From the NCBI RefSeq assembly GCF_900110255.1, contig NZ_FODD01000030.1:41915-105914 (forward strand): DNA of 64,000 nt, written 5' to 3'. Position numbers and translations under genes: made by a program. The notes under the pieces are model-generated. The model had not been told where the DNA came from, made no database searches, and was given only the letters and a program-made list of their open reading frames with translations. Of this stretch, positions 43,858-52,512 are shown one piece after another; positions within the stretch are counted from its first letter, which is position 1, and each line of letters opens with the position of its first letter. This DNA comes from Actinacidiphila rubida (GTDB lineage: Bacteria; Actinomycetota; Actinomycetes; Streptomycetales; Streptomycetaceae).

Positions 43858-45164
43858 GCCCCGGACAGCTCCAGCACGTCACGGACCTCGGGCACGGCCG
43901 TGTGCGGGCGGAGGTAGTCCAGGACGGCGTTGATACGCTGCCGCGGCCGGACGGATGCGAGGCCGCTCGCCAGCTCCAGGGCGCGCCCGGTCGTCACCGC
44001 GGCCTGCTCCACTTCACCGGCCGCGATGTACGCCTCGGCGAGCCACGAGAAGTAGAGGGCTTTGTCGCGGGCGTGCTCATCGGGGAACCGGGACAGCGCG
44101 GCGTAGAGGACGGGCACGGACCGGAGCGGGCGCTGGAGCGTCGTCCAGCACCGCCCGGTCATGATGTCCAGCTCCGTGTGATCCACCCATGAGGACCAGC
44201 CGGGTTGCGGCTCCCCGTCGGGGGCCTCGTCAAGCGCCTGGCTGGCAGCCTGGAGCGCGGCGTCCGTTCCGGCCGGCTGCCCGTCGACCGCGCAGGCCCA
44301 CGCGAGGCGTTCGTAGAGGAGGGCGCGGACGGTCGCCGGGGTCGCCGCGGTGATCGTCGTGCAGGACTCCTGCGCAAACCGCACGGCGGTACGCCGGTCA
44401 TGAGCGAGCGCCCCGTACGCGAGGAACGCCAGGCTATTGCCGTAGAGGTCGCCGTCCTCGGCCTCCCGCGCGAATGCCCGGCTCTCCTCGTAGAGGGAGG
44501 CGGCCTCACGGGCCCGGCCGCCGTCGAAGGCGGCCCAACCGGCCTGCTGGGCCTGCTCCGCCAGGAGTGATGTGAGCTGGCGGCGGGAGCTGTCAGTGAA
44601 GGAGCCGCCGCGCAGGAGGGCCTTCGTGGCCTGGACCTCGCCGGTGTAGACGCGGTAGGTGTCACCGCCGCCGAGGATGTCGTCCAGGCGGCGCAGTCGC
44701 GCGGTGCGTTCACGGAGCCGTCCGACGTACGTCTCGGTGATGCGCTTCGGAGAGGGCTCCTCGTGCTGGAGGGTTGGGATGGCGGCGGCCAGGCCGGTGG
44801 CGGTGGCCGCCTGGAGGACGGTACGGCGGTGCACGTTCGGTCCGTTCTGCATGCTCGGTGATCCGGCAGGAGCACGGTGGGCCTCCCACGGTCGGGGAGC
44901 GAGACCGACCATGTGACCGGGAACGCGTAAGGCGTCCGTGATCTGCACGATCTTCTCGAAGGTCGTGATGCGGCCGTGGCCGCGTGCCAGGGTGCCCACT
45001 CGTTCGGGCTTGATGTCGCACTCGGCGGCGATCTTCGAGTAGCTGATTCCGGCCCTCTCCCGGGCGGCCCGGAACACGGTCCCGAAGTCGTGGGCGAGCA
45101 ACGCGGCCCGGAGGTCCTCGGCGTTGAGGAGTTCCGGTGGTAGCGCTGTGGGTGGCTGGATCAT
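43854..45164 (-). CDS. XRE-family regulator with TPR-like C-terminal region
   Basis: The 436-residue protein begins at ATG 45164 after AGGAAGAGA. An N-terminal helix-turn-helix lies near 25-85 (FGTVFRAARERAGISYSKIA, AECDIKPERVGTLARG). A linker with RRTVLQAATATGLAAAIPTL and a long helical repeat region follow (about 170-430: RRQLTSLLAEQAQQAGWAAF, EAASLYEESRAFAREAEDGD). This type is common in Streptomyces next to small DNA-related or ATP-binding genes. It diverges from the primase-like operon at 45339 and is its likely regulator. Confidence 0.85.
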   Translation of the reverse strand: MIQPPTALPPELLNAEDLRAALLAHDFGTVFRAARERAGISYSKIAAECDIKPERVGTLARGHGRITTFEKIVQITDALRVPGHMVGLAPRPWEAHRAPAGSPSMQNGPNVHRRTVLQAATATGLAAAIPTLQHEEPSPKRITETYVGRLRERTARLRRLDDILGGGDTYRVYTGEVQATKALLRGGSFTDSSRRQLTSLLAEQAQQAGWAAFDGGRAREAASLYEESRAFAREAEDGDLYGNSLAFLAYGALAHDRRTAVRFAQESCTTITAATPATVRALLYERLAWACAVDGQPAGTDAALQAASQALDEAPDGEPQPGWSSWVDHTELDIMTGRCWTTLQRPLRSVPVLYAALSRFPDEHARDKALYFSWLAEAYIAAGEVEQAAVTTGRALELASGLASVRPRQRINAVLDYLRPHTAVPEVRDVLELSGA

Positions 45165-45338
45165 CGCGTCTCTTCCTGCATGCCTAAGCGTGCGTCCCTG
45201 ACGCAGCGGGTGCGTACCCATCATGGGGATACCCGGTGTGTGGACGCGTGCTGCTCGCCGGAATTCCACCCTGGCAGTCAAGGCCCCGGAGGCAGTCGTC
45301 GCTGCACATCCGGGGCGTGACGACGGCTAGGAGTCGCC

Positions 45339-45983
45339 ATGCACAACGGTACCCAAGTGGGTAACGCACGCGGGGTAGTTGATTCAGCTTTTGCCGGCGC
45401 CGAGGTGCCCCTGAGCGCCAGCACCGCTTCCCGGGCGGCGAGCGCGTACCTGGGCGCCCTGGAGTGGCCGCTCACGCTCGGCCACTCAACCCGGCCGGGC
45501 CTCGGCTGCACGTGCCAGCGGGCCGGCTGTGCGACGCCCGGCGCACACCCCCGGCCCGGCCCCCTCACCTACCCCCGCTCGGCGGGGGAGTTACTGGACC
45601 AGCTGGAAGCCGAGCCCGGCGCCGCGCTCATCGCGCCCACCGTGGGGTTCGACGCGCTGGTCATGCGCCACGAGTTCGCTATGCGCGCCATCCTGGAGTT
45701 GGAGCGCCTGGCACCCGTGCCGTGCATCGTCAACCCGAGCGGGGATCGCGCCGTTCTCCTCGTGCTCCTGGGTACCGGTCATGACGCCGTGGAGGGCGTG
45801 GAGCACTGCGTCGATGTCCGCACCGGTCCTGACGCGTGGATCGCCCTTCCCCCCACCCGCAGCCTGGCGTGGGACACGCCTCCGTGGTTCGAGCGGACGG
45901 ACGTGGAGGTGCCGCTCTTACACGGCAACGACGTCGGCCGGCACCTTTGGTTCGCGTGCCGTACTGAGGCGGGCAACCGGTGA
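45339..45983 (+). CDS. primase/polymerase-like (prim-pol N-terminal) protein
   Basis: The 214-residue protein resembles the N-terminal domain called bifunctional DNA primase/polymerase. The matching parts are ASRAASAYLGALEWPLTLGH, a Cys pair in GLGCTCQRAGCATPGAHPRP, and a later VDVRTGPDAWIALPPTRSLA. The catalytic acidic residues could not be placed with confidence, so activity is uncertain. TAGGAG precedes the ATG. A palindrome (TACCCA-AG-TGGGTA, 45350-45363) covers codons 4-9 and could be an operator. The stop overlaps the next gene. Confidence 0.6.
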   Translation: MHNGTQVGNARGVVDSAFAGAEVPLSASTASRAASAYLGALEWPLTLGHSTRPGLGCTCQRAGCATPGAHPRPGPLTYPRSAGELLDQLEAEPGAALIAPTVGFDALVMRHEFAMRAILELERLAPVPCIVNPSGDRAVLLVLLGTGHDAVEGVEHCVDVRTGPDAWIALPPTRSLAWDTPPWFERTDVEVPLLHGNDVGRHLWFACRTEAGNR

Positions 45984-46510
45984 CCCGGCCGAGCCCACCA
46001 CCGGACCAGCGGGATGCGGCCGTGCGGTGGCTCCTGACCGCGGTCACCAGCCCGGCCCGCACCCGGGAGCACTGGGCGGCCGGTCAGGTGGCGCTGATGC
46101 CCTGCGGTGATCTCTTCGGCGCCGTGCGTCTGGATGTGGACCTCCTCCACGCCGCGGCCGGAACCGCGGAGTGGCCGGACGTTGGGGACTACATGCGGCG
46201 TGAGCTTGGCGGCGGCCCCGTCCTGGCGCACCCGCGGAGCCGCCATCTCTACGCACTGATCTCCCCGGCCGCCACGCGCCGCTGGAAGGACGACGGCGGC
46301 GCGGAGGCCCTGGGCGGAGGCACGTACCTCGGGGTGCCATCTCCCGAGCGCATCGAGCCCGAAGGGCTCCACGCCTACTGGCTCGTGCCGCTGCGCCGCC
46401 CCGGGGCTCTCGTCGGCACCACGGCCCTGACGCGGTTCCTGACCGACGCGCGTTCCGCGCAGGCCAGGGCGGCGAGGCAGGTCAGTGACGGAGGTGCGCG
46501 CCGTGCTTGA
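45980..46510 (+). CDS. hypothetical protein of the primase-like operon
   Basis: The 176-residue protein (AAVRWLLTAVTSPARTREHW, CGDLFGAVRLDVDLLHAAAG, GGTYLGVPSPERIEPEGLHA) shares the beta-rich pattern and ending of its upstream neighbour and may be a second, diverged copy of the primase-like domain. No catalytic motif is seen. It overlaps the preceding stop by ATGA, and its last 26 bases overlap the next gene. Confidence 0.65.
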   Translation: MTRPSPPPDQRDAAVRWLLTAVTSPARTREHWAAGQVALMPCGDLFGAVRLDVDLLHAAAGTAEWPDVGDYMRRELGGGPVLAHPRSRHLYALISPAATRRWKDDGGAEALGGGTYLGVPSPERIEPEGLHAYWLVPLRRPGALVGTTALTRFLTDARSAQARAARQVSDGGARRA

Positions 46511-46937
46511 CGAGGGGATGAGCCTCGCCCCGCTACTGCGTGACGGGGCGTCGGTCTACACGCGGACCCTGCCGCGCGAGGCCGCGTCCGCCGCGCTCGC
46601 CCGGCGGGTGGCCACCGCGGTCCTCACCGTCTGGAGCATGCCGGAGGAGCTGACCGCCGACGCCGGGCTGATCCTGAACGAACTGGTGTCCAACGCCGCG
46701 GAGCATGCCACCCGAGGCGTGTCCATCCGCGTCACGATCTCCCGCGTCTCGGCATCGCGCATGCGCCTGGCCGTCATCGACATGGACCCCCACCACCTCC
46801 CCGCCCTGCGCGCCGCCGGGCCGGAGGATGAGAACGGCCGCGGGCTGCGCATGGTCGCCGGCCTCGCCGACCGGTGGGACGTTGACCGGCTCTCGTGGGG
46901 GAAACGCGTGTGGGCCGAGGTGGTGAGGCTCCCGTGA
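46485..46937 (+). CDS. ATP-binding protein of the anti-sigma/histidine-kinase-like family
   Basis: The 150-residue protein is a lone GHKL ATPase domain like RsbW. The N box is in ADAGLILNELVSNAAEHATR and the G box in PEDENGRGLRMVAGLADRWD. In Streptomyces such proteins are often serine-kinase anti-sigma factors or act with small DUF397-type partners. GTG 46485 is used, inside the end of the preceding gene. It is coupled to the next gene by GTGA. Confidence 0.87.
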   Translation: MTEVRAVLDEGMSLAPLLRDGASVYTRTLPREAASAALARRVATAVLTVWSMPEELTADAGLILNELVSNAAEHATRGVSIRVTISRVSASRMRLAVIDMDPHHLPALRAAGPEDENGRGLRMVAGLADRWDVDRLSWGKRVWAEVVRLP

Positions 46938-47506
46938 CGGCACCGTCGCCCCCGTACTGGCCGGATCATGAGCGCGTCGGTCTGGTGACCGTGGACGACG
47001 TCTGGGCCGCAGTGTCGCTGCCGGCCGAGTGGGCGCCGATTGTCCTGGCGATTCTCGGCGGGCTCAGCGGGCCGGTGTGGACGGACCCGGGCCTCACCCA
47101 CTGGCTCTGGCCCGTAGCCCCGGGCGGGGCGGGTGACTGGCCGGATCTGACCCCGGTCGGGGTCATGCGGCACGGCCCCGGGGACATGGTCCTGGTCCCC
47201 GGCTCGATCGGGCATAACGGTGTTGCCTGGGTGCGTCAGCCGACGTCCGGCCGGTGGTTCACGCACGCCGCCCTCCTCCGCGACGCGGTGGAGTTCATTC
47301 TCGGGCCGTTGGGGGAAGCGGTCGCGCTCGGACCGGTGACGGTGTGCCGGTACTGCGCCGCGCCCATCCGCTGCGGCGTCCTCATCGACTCGTTCCAGTC
47401 CCTCAGTGGGCCGGGCCGGGACACCTACGCGTGCCCGTCCTGCTTCCGGGACACCGTCGGCGGAGGGGCACGGCCCCTCCACACGGTTCGGCGGGTGGCC
47501 CGGTGA
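46934..47506 (+). CDS. hypothetical protein with a zinc-ribbon-like C-terminus
   Basis: The start is GTG 46934, overlapping the ATPase stop. The 190-residue protein has a conserved-looking N-terminal half (VTVDDVWAAVSLPAEWAPIV, HWLWPVAPGGAGDWPDLTPV) and two Cys pairs near the end (CRYCAAP and CPSCF) that could hold zinc. No known family was recognised. It is part of the coupled cassette. Confidence 0.65.
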   Translation: MTAPSPPYWPDHERVGLVTVDDVWAAVSLPAEWAPIVLAILGGLSGPVWTDPGLTHWLWPVAPGGAGDWPDLTPVGVMRHGPGDMVLVPGSIGHNGVAWVRQPTSGRWFTHAALLRDAVEFILGPLGEAVALGPVTVCRYCAAPIRCGVLIDSFQSLSGPGRDTYACPSCFRDTVGGGARPLHTVRRVAR

Positions 47507-47589
47507 ACCAGCGCACAGAGCAACTGCTCACCGTCATGGCCGTCGTCGCGCTCCTCGGTGCGCTGGCGCTCGGCGTCACGCACAACTGA
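47503..47589 (+). CDS. 28-residue single-span membrane peptide
   Basis: GTG 47503 overlaps the preceding stop (GTGA) and gives a peptide whose core (LLTVMAVVALLGALALGV) is one membrane helix. The coupling and clean hydrophobic composition support a real small protein. Its role is unknown. Confidence 0.55.
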   Translation: MNQRTEQLLTVMAVVALLGALALGVTHN

Positions 47590-47611
47590 TCACCCCAGGG
47601 AGGGGACTGGC

Positions 47612-47797
47612 ATGGATGTCCGGCAGTGGGTCATCGGCACGTGCTGGCGCTGCGAAGCGCCCGAGGTGTTGGTGCTGTGGCTCGGGCCGGTGCAGACCGT
47701 CATCGGCTCCGGCCCGTTCCAGGCGTGCCAGGGGTGCATACGACGCCTGGAGGAGCTGGTCGCCGCGTATGCGGATCAGCTCCCGGTACACGCATGA
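47612..47797 (+). CDS. small protein with two Cys pairs
   Basis: The 61-residue protein follows a strong site (AGGGAGGGG). It contains GTCWRCEAPEVLVLWLG and FQACQGCIRRLEELV, two CxxC pairs spaced as in a zinc ribbon, which suggests nucleic acid or protein binding. A hairpin terminator follows at once, closing this sub-operon. Confidence 0.65.
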   Translation: MDVRQWVIGTCWRCEAPEVLVLWLGPVQTVIGSGPFQACQGCIRRLEELVAAYADQLPVHA

Positions 47798-47801
47798 GGC
47801 T

Positions 47802-47829
47802 CCCGCGTCCGGCCCGACACGGACGCGGG
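47802..47829 (+). terminator. hairpin terminator of the primase-like operon
   Basis: CCCGCGTCCG (47802-47811) pairs perfectly with CGGACGCGGG (47820-47829) around an 8-base loop, four bases after the stop of the small zinc-ribbon gene. Confidence 0.7.
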
Positions 47830-48034
47830 TTACCCCCGGAGGGCCGGGCCGGTGGCCGGCCCCCGGGGATGAGGTCTGCGGGGCGCGCCCAAGAGGAAAG
47901 GCGCTCACCGCACGAGGGCGCCGCGCCTCGCGGACCGCAACGGCCCCCGGCCCCTCCGGCCTCCCGAGCCCCCCGCGGGCTGGAGGAGCCGGGGCCACTC
48001 CACGACCACCCACCCGCCTGGAGGAGAACACCCG

Positions 48035-48316
48035 ATGTCCACAACGCCCACATCGCGCCCGTGGCGCGTGCTGCCGGACGGTTCCCAGCTCACTAACCCG
48101 GAGCCGCAGCCGCCGTCCGCGCTCCAGCTCGGCCAGTGGGCCTACGTGGACGGCCGGGCCTACCGCATCATCAACATGCGCCAGGCCGCGGCCAGTAGCC
48201 GGGTGGTGGAGTTCCACGGGCACGCCCCCGTCCTGGTGACCAACGGGCGGCCCCTGCGGGTGTTCCAGGTGATACCGGCCCCGGCCCGCCCGGCCCCGTA
48301 CCCCGTGCGGTGGTGA
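48035..48316 (+). CDS. small hypothetical protein
   Basis: The 93-residue protein has an excellent ribosome site (TGGAGGAGAA) before ATG 48035. It is beta-rich (LQLGQWAYVDGRAYRIINMR, SSRVVEFHGHAPVLV) with Pro-rich ends and no signal peptide. No family was recognised. It stands first in the run leading to the glycosylase/radical SAM operon. Confidence 0.6.
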   Translation: MSTTPTSRPWRVLPDGSQLTNPEPQPPSALQLGQWAYVDGRAYRIINMRQAAASSRVVEFHGHAPVLVTNGRPLRVFQVIPAPARPAPYPVRW

Positions 48317-48411
48317 TCGCGGTGTCCCGCCACGAAGGCGCCTGCGAGCGGCCAGACTTCCGTGTACGCCCGGCCGGACCCGGCCGCGCACCACTGAGGG
48401 AAGGCACCACG

Positions 48412-49227
48412 ATGACCACCACCCTGCTCACCGACCACCCGGCGTGGACGGTGCAGCCTGACGGCACAACCGGCCGCCTGGCGGCCGCCGAGTCCGGGAC
48501 CTGGTACGCCGCATGGGACGGCGCCGCCGTCGCCCTGACGCTCCTGGACGGCCCCGGGGAGACCGCCCCGGCGGTGCGCACCACCTCGGCCACAGACCTC
48601 CCTCAGCGGGCGCCCGGTGGCCTCACGACCGCGCTGGCCGCCCTCGGCACGGTGCACCGGATGCCGAGCCCGACTCTCTGGGAAGCCATCACGAGCGGCC
48701 TCTTGCGGCGGATCATCCGCGCAGAGCAGGCGAAGGCCCTCTATCACCAGTGGGCGAGCGCCTACGGCCCGGCTTTCACGACCCCGGCCGGGACCATGCA
48801 CACCGTCCCCGGACCTGACGTCGTGCTGGCCCTAGGTGACGAGGAGTTCCGCGCCGTCGGCGCGCTCCTCCACCGCAGGGCACTCCCGGCCGCGGCGACC
48901 GCCTACCTCGAGCACCGCGACCTGTGGGCGGAGCTGTCGGCCGACGACCTCGTGAAAGCACTTCAGGAGGTCTCCGGGATCGGCCCGTGGACCGCGGCGT
49001 GCGCCGCGGCGGACTTCACCGGGGACTACTCCGTCTATCCGCACGGCGACCTCGCTGTGCGCACCTGGGCCGCGAAGGCCGCGCCGTCCACCCCGCACAC
49101 CGATGACCCGAAGGCGTTCGAGGCCCAGTGGGGCCGGTGGGCGCCTGACCGGCACACGCTCCACGCCCTGACCACCCACACACTCGCCTGGGGGATTCAT
49201 GCCCGACCGCCTGCCGTTACTCCCTGA
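48412..49227 (+). CDS. HhH-GPD DNA glycosylase (AlkA-like)
   Basis: The 271-residue protein starts at ATG 48412 after GAGGGAAGG. The C-terminal half shows the helix-hairpin-helix (LQEVSGIGPWTAACAAADF) and the catalytic Asp in YSVYPHGDLAVRTWAAK. This is the pattern of AlkA-type 3-methyladenine glycosylases, which excise damaged bases. The N-terminal beta-rich half (TDHPAWTVQPDGTTGRLAAA) fits AlkA only loosely. Its end overlaps the radical SAM gene by 29 bases, so it belongs to that operon and may act on a product of it. Confidence 0.8.
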   Translation: MTTTLLTDHPAWTVQPDGTTGRLAAAESGTWYAAWDGAAVALTLLDGPGETAPAVRTTSATDLPQRAPGGLTTALAALGTVHRMPSPTLWEAITSGLLRRIIRAEQAKALYHQWASAYGPAFTTPAGTMHTVPGPDVVLALGDEEFRAVGALLHRRALPAAATAYLEHRDLWAELSADDLVKALQEVSGIGPWTAACAAADFTGDYSVYPHGDLAVRTWAAKAAPSTPHTDDPKAFEAQWGRWAPDRHTLHALTTHTLAWGIHARPPAVTP

Positions 49228-50683
49228 CGTCATCGCCGGGGCCGATCCGACACGCGCCCTGGACCTGCTCCTCGTCAACACCCCGCTACGTGACTACGCG
49301 TTGCGCCCGCGGCTGACCGACTACACGCTCCCCGTCATCGGCATGGGGTACATCGCCACCTACGCCGCGCAGGCCGGGTACAACGTCGCCGTGCTGGACG
49401 CCGAAGCGCACGGCTTGGGCGTGGACACCACGATCCAGATCGCGAACGCCGCCAGGCCCCGCTGGGTCGGCATGAACCTCCTCGCCCCCACCTACGACAT
49501 GGCCGCGCGGATCGCGGCGGGCCTGGACCACGGCATCGATCTGATGGTCGGCGGGCACCACGCGAAGGCCACCCCGGACACGGTCCTCAACGATCCGCGG
49601 ATGAGCCGCCTGGCCGCCCTGGTCATCGGCGAGGCAGAGACCCGCGTCACCGCCCTCCTCGGCGGACTCGGCCGGCGATCCCAACTCCCCGGCGTCCGCT
49701 GGCGAGACCGCCTCCTCGGCACCACGGCCGAGGGCATCGAGCTGGACTCGGCCCGGCGCCGGGAGTGGCTGAGCCCAGACATCAACGGCCTGCCGTTCGT
49801 GGACCGCCGGTACCTCCCGCAAGACCCCTACCTCGCCGGGGACGGCCGCCGCGAGGCCAACATGGTCGGCGCCCGCGGCTGCCCGTACGAGTGCACGTTC
49901 TGCGGCGCCGCCGCCTCCGTGAACCCGGACGTGACGATCAGGACCAGGACCGCGGACAACATCCTCACCGAGATGCACCAGGTCGCCGCCGAGCACGGCG
50001 TGACCGCCCTCCGGTTCGTGGATGACCTCTTCCTCGGCGCCCGCCGGATCATCCACCCGATGATGGACGCGTTCACCGCCGACCGGGTCGGGGAGCGGTG
50101 GGTGTGGGACGCCACCGGCCGGATCAACGTCCTCCACCGCGAGCCGGACTCCATGCTCGACACCCTCGTGTCGGCCGGCATGCGGGAGGTCGCGCTCGGG
50201 ATCGAGTCAGGTAGCGACCGGGTCCTCGCCGCCATGGACAAACGGATCACCGCCGACATGACGCTCTCCGTCGCGGAACGGCTTATGACCCGCGGGGTGA
50301 GCGTGAAGGGGTACTTCATCCTCGGCTACCCCGGCGAGGAGCCCGAGGACTTGGCGGCCACCCTCGCGCACGTCCACAAGCTCTGGGACCTCTCCGACCG
50401 GCTCCCCGGCGGGTTCCGGGCGTCGGCGTTCGAGTTCCGCCCTTACCCGGGCTCCCCGATCTGGAACACCCTCGTCGCCGAGGGACACGAACCTGACGCG
50501 ATGAGCCGGTACGCCGACGTGGACCTGACCGCCCAGGGTGCGGATGAGGCGATGCGGCAGCGCGACGAGTTCGCGTTCTCCGTGGGCATCCAGTTCGCCG
50601 GGACACCGCTCCCCGAGCTACGGACCGCCCTGGCCCGGATCGCCCGGGAACAGCACCAGCGGGGTGCGGGGGTGGCGGCATGA
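49199..50683 (+). CDS. B12-binding radical SAM enzyme
   Basis: The 494-residue protein has a cobalamin-binding domain (about 15-170: LLLVNTPLRDYALRPRLTDY, PVIGMGYIATYAAQAGYNVA, LMVGGHHAKATPDTVL). A radical SAM domain follows with the cluster motif C228-x3-C232-x2-C235 (GARGCPYECTFCGAA), FVDDLFLGARR and IESGSDRVLAAMDK. The group includes P-methylases and C-methyl- or ring-forming enzymes acting on unreactive carbons. The start overlaps the glycosylase gene and the stop overlaps the kinase gene. The substrate is not known; its partners suggest a nucleotide. Confidence 0.88.
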   Translation: MPDRLPLLPDVIAGADPTRALDLLLVNTPLRDYALRPRLTDYTLPVIGMGYIATYAAQAGYNVAVLDAEAHGLGVDTTIQIANAARPRWVGMNLLAPTYDMAARIAAGLDHGIDLMVGGHHAKATPDTVLNDPRMSRLAALVIGEAETRVTALLGGLGRRSQLPGVRWRDRLLGTTAEGIELDSARRREWLSPDINGLPFVDRRYLPQDPYLAGDGRREANMVGARGCPYECTFCGAAASVNPDVTIRTRTADNILTEMHQVAAEHGVTALRFVDDLFLGARRIIHPMMDAFTADRVGERWVWDATGRINVLHREPDSMLDTLVSAGMREVALGIESGSDRVLAAMDKRITADMTLSVAERLMTRGVSVKGYFILGYPGEEPEDLAATLAHVHKLWDLSDRLPGGFRASAFEFRPYPGSPIWNTLVAEGHEPDAMSRYADVDLTAQGADEAMRQRDEFAFSVGIQFAGTPLPELRTALARIAREQHQRGAGVAA

Positions 50684-51330
50684 CGGGCCCCCGACCCGGC
50701 CGGTTCGTCACCATCGACGGCCCCGGCGGAGTTGGGAAGTCCTCCACGACGGCCGCCCTCGTGGCGCTCCTCCAGGAGCGCGGGGAGCACGTCCACGCGA
50801 CCACGGAGCCATCCCGCTCCCGGCTGGGCCAGTTCATCCGGGAGAACGCCGATGACTTCAACGGCCCGACGCTGGCGTGCCTGGTCGTCGCCGACCGGCA
50901 TCAGCACGTCGCCCAGGAGATCGTGCCCCGGCTGGAGGCCGGCGTCACCGTTGTGTGTGACCGGTACGTCGCCTCAACGCTCGTCCTGCAGCGCCTCGAC
51001 GGGGTGCCGAAGCAGTACCTCTTGGACCTCAACGCCGGTATCCGCATGCCCGACCTCGCCGTTGTACTGACCGCGGACCCGCGGACGATCGCCGGCCGAG
51101 TCGCCGAGCGCGGCGCGACGCACCGGTTCAACCGAGACCCCAGCGCCCCGGACCGCGAGACCGCCCTCTATGCGGAGGCCGTGGAGATGCTGTGGTCCAT
51201 GAACGTCCCCGTCCTGACGATCGACACGGGCACGTCGGCACCAGATGCCGTCGCCGCGTTGATAGCAGGACGGGTCTTCGGGGCGGCTAAGGTCCCGAAG
51301 CAACTACCGACGCAAGGAGCAACCCCATGA
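50680..51330 (+). CDS. thymidylate kinase homologue
   Basis: The 216-residue P-loop kinase has GPGGVGKSS (14-22), the TMP-kinase hallmark DRYVAS with the preceding VTVVCDRYV, and a lid region with AERGATHRFNRDPSA. It resembles dTMP kinase (about 210 residues) but is coupled to a radical SAM enzyme rather than housekeeping genes, and the residue context around the DRY motif is diverged. It probably phosphorylates a deoxypyrimidine monophosphate, possibly a modified one. ATGA overlaps link it on both sides. Confidence 0.87.
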   Translation: MTGPRPGRFVTIDGPGGVGKSSTTAALVALLQERGEHVHATTEPSRSRLGQFIRENADDFNGPTLACLVVADRHQHVAQEIVPRLEAGVTVVCDRYVASTLVLQRLDGVPKQYLLDLNAGIRMPDLAVVLTADPRTIAGRVAERGATHRFNRDPSAPDRETALYAEAVEMLWSMNVPVLTIDTGTSAPDAVAALIAGRVFGAAKVPKQLPTQGATP

Positions 51331-51653
51331 CGGACGACAGCACTTGGGAAACAGTCGAACGGCTGAAGCAGTGGCTCGACGACAATGACGGGCTCGCGCT
51401 GGAAATGGCACCGGTGATGCGGCTCCTCAAGCTCCAGGAGGAGATCGGTGAAGCGGCCCAGGCCACGATGGGCGCGCTCGGCGCGAACCCGCGGAAGGGC
51501 AAGAGCCACACGTGGGAGGACGCGGAGGCCGAGGTGTGCGACGTGATCCTTTCCGGCATGGTGCTGCTCGCCACCCTCACGCCGCACGCCGCGAAGCGGT
51601 TCGAGGAGCGGCTTGGGATCATCGCCGAGCGTTCGCTTGTGGCCAATCCGTAG
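51327..51653 (+). CDS. MazG-like nucleotide pyrophosphohydrolase
   Basis: The 108-residue all-helical protein has the MazG metal-binding pattern: KLQEEIGEAAQATMGAL, then EAEVCDVILSGMVLLATL. MazG enzymes convert NTPs to NMPs and remove non-canonical nucleotides. It is the last gene of the coupled glycosylase/radical SAM/kinase run. In that setting it could clear an unwanted nucleotide or supply the monophosphate for the kinase. Confidence 0.82.
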   Translation: MTDDSTWETVERLKQWLDDNDGLALEMAPVMRLLKLQEEIGEAAQATMGALGANPRKGKSHTWEDAEAEVCDVILSGMVLLATLTPHAAKRFEERLGIIAERSLVANP

Positions 51654-51828
51654 GCGGGGCGGTCCAGTGCGGGGACGGAACGTGGCGGGGTATGCCGATC
51701 ACGTTGGGCAGATCCCCGGACGAAACAACGGTGCGCGGGCACAACGGCTTTCAAGACCAGTCAGGCACGCGCTGGCGGAGTGTGTTTGACCTGCGAAATT
51801 GAGCGTCAACACAGGCACATGGCGCCCA

Positions 51829-51850
51829 GGTTGACCACAGGTTGACCACA
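51829..51850 (+). repeat. two adjacent 11-base direct repeats
   Basis: GGTTGACCACA occurs twice without a gap (51829-51839 and 51840-51850), and a related GGTTGACCTGA lies near 51936. Repeats one helical turn apart are typical of protein binding sites. Confidence 0.6.
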
Positions 51851-52485
51851 CCTCCGATTCGTTCACTCAGACACCTTGCCGTGCCGAAGGGGTGTCACCA
51901 GAGTCCCGCGACCCCCAGGCCAGCCATGCCGGTGGTGGTTGACCTGAATGGCGTCAAAGTCCAGGGGCCGCAACGGACACGATCACCGGGCGCAGGCCGA
52001 TGCAGATCGCCGCCTGTCGTTGTCAGATGCGTCTACTTTGAGATGATTTAATGCGATCCTCTCACCAATCAGGCAGGGACACTCCGCTCGCGTGGAAGGG
52101 CCTCGACGTGCGTGCAACGCGGCAGTGGATACGTGGACTCGAGACCAGCGGCGACGGCCCGCCGTACAAGACCCACTTCGCCTGAGCTGGAACCCCCGAA
52201 TGGAGTCATCCGTCGGCGCACGCCGACAGGGCGCAACCACCCTCGGGCATGCCTGGGCCAACGCACAGAACCTATCGGCCAAGCCGAACTGCCGCTCGTG
52301 TGCTCCATACGGCCGCTGGCGGCACAGATGTCGGCCTCAGCCTCGTGGTTCGGGCCCAAGACCTGACTCAGCAGTTGAACTCGTTTCAGCCGGTGATTCC
52401 CCGGCGCACTCCAACAGCCCGCGATATCACCTGCATGTCGCGAGTGGTCCCCGACATGGGGCTGTAAGGCCACCGAGTTCGTGAA

Positions 52486-52512
52486 CTGCGGGCGGCGTCC
52501 TTCCGCCCGCAG
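52486..52512 (+). promoter_or_regulatory. hairpin in the leader of the secreted hydrolase gene
   Basis: CTGCGGGCGG (52486-52495) pairs perfectly with CCGCCCGCAG (52503-52512) around 7 bases, ending 35 bases before the ATG at 52548. It may be an upstream terminator, an attenuator or an mRNA-stabilising 5' hairpin. Confidence 0.45.

Noticed and set aside
46556..47482. A 308-codon minus-strand frame opposite the ATPase and zinc-ribbon genes
   Set aside because: No motifs and Arg-rich. The plus-strand genes are coupled and recognisable.
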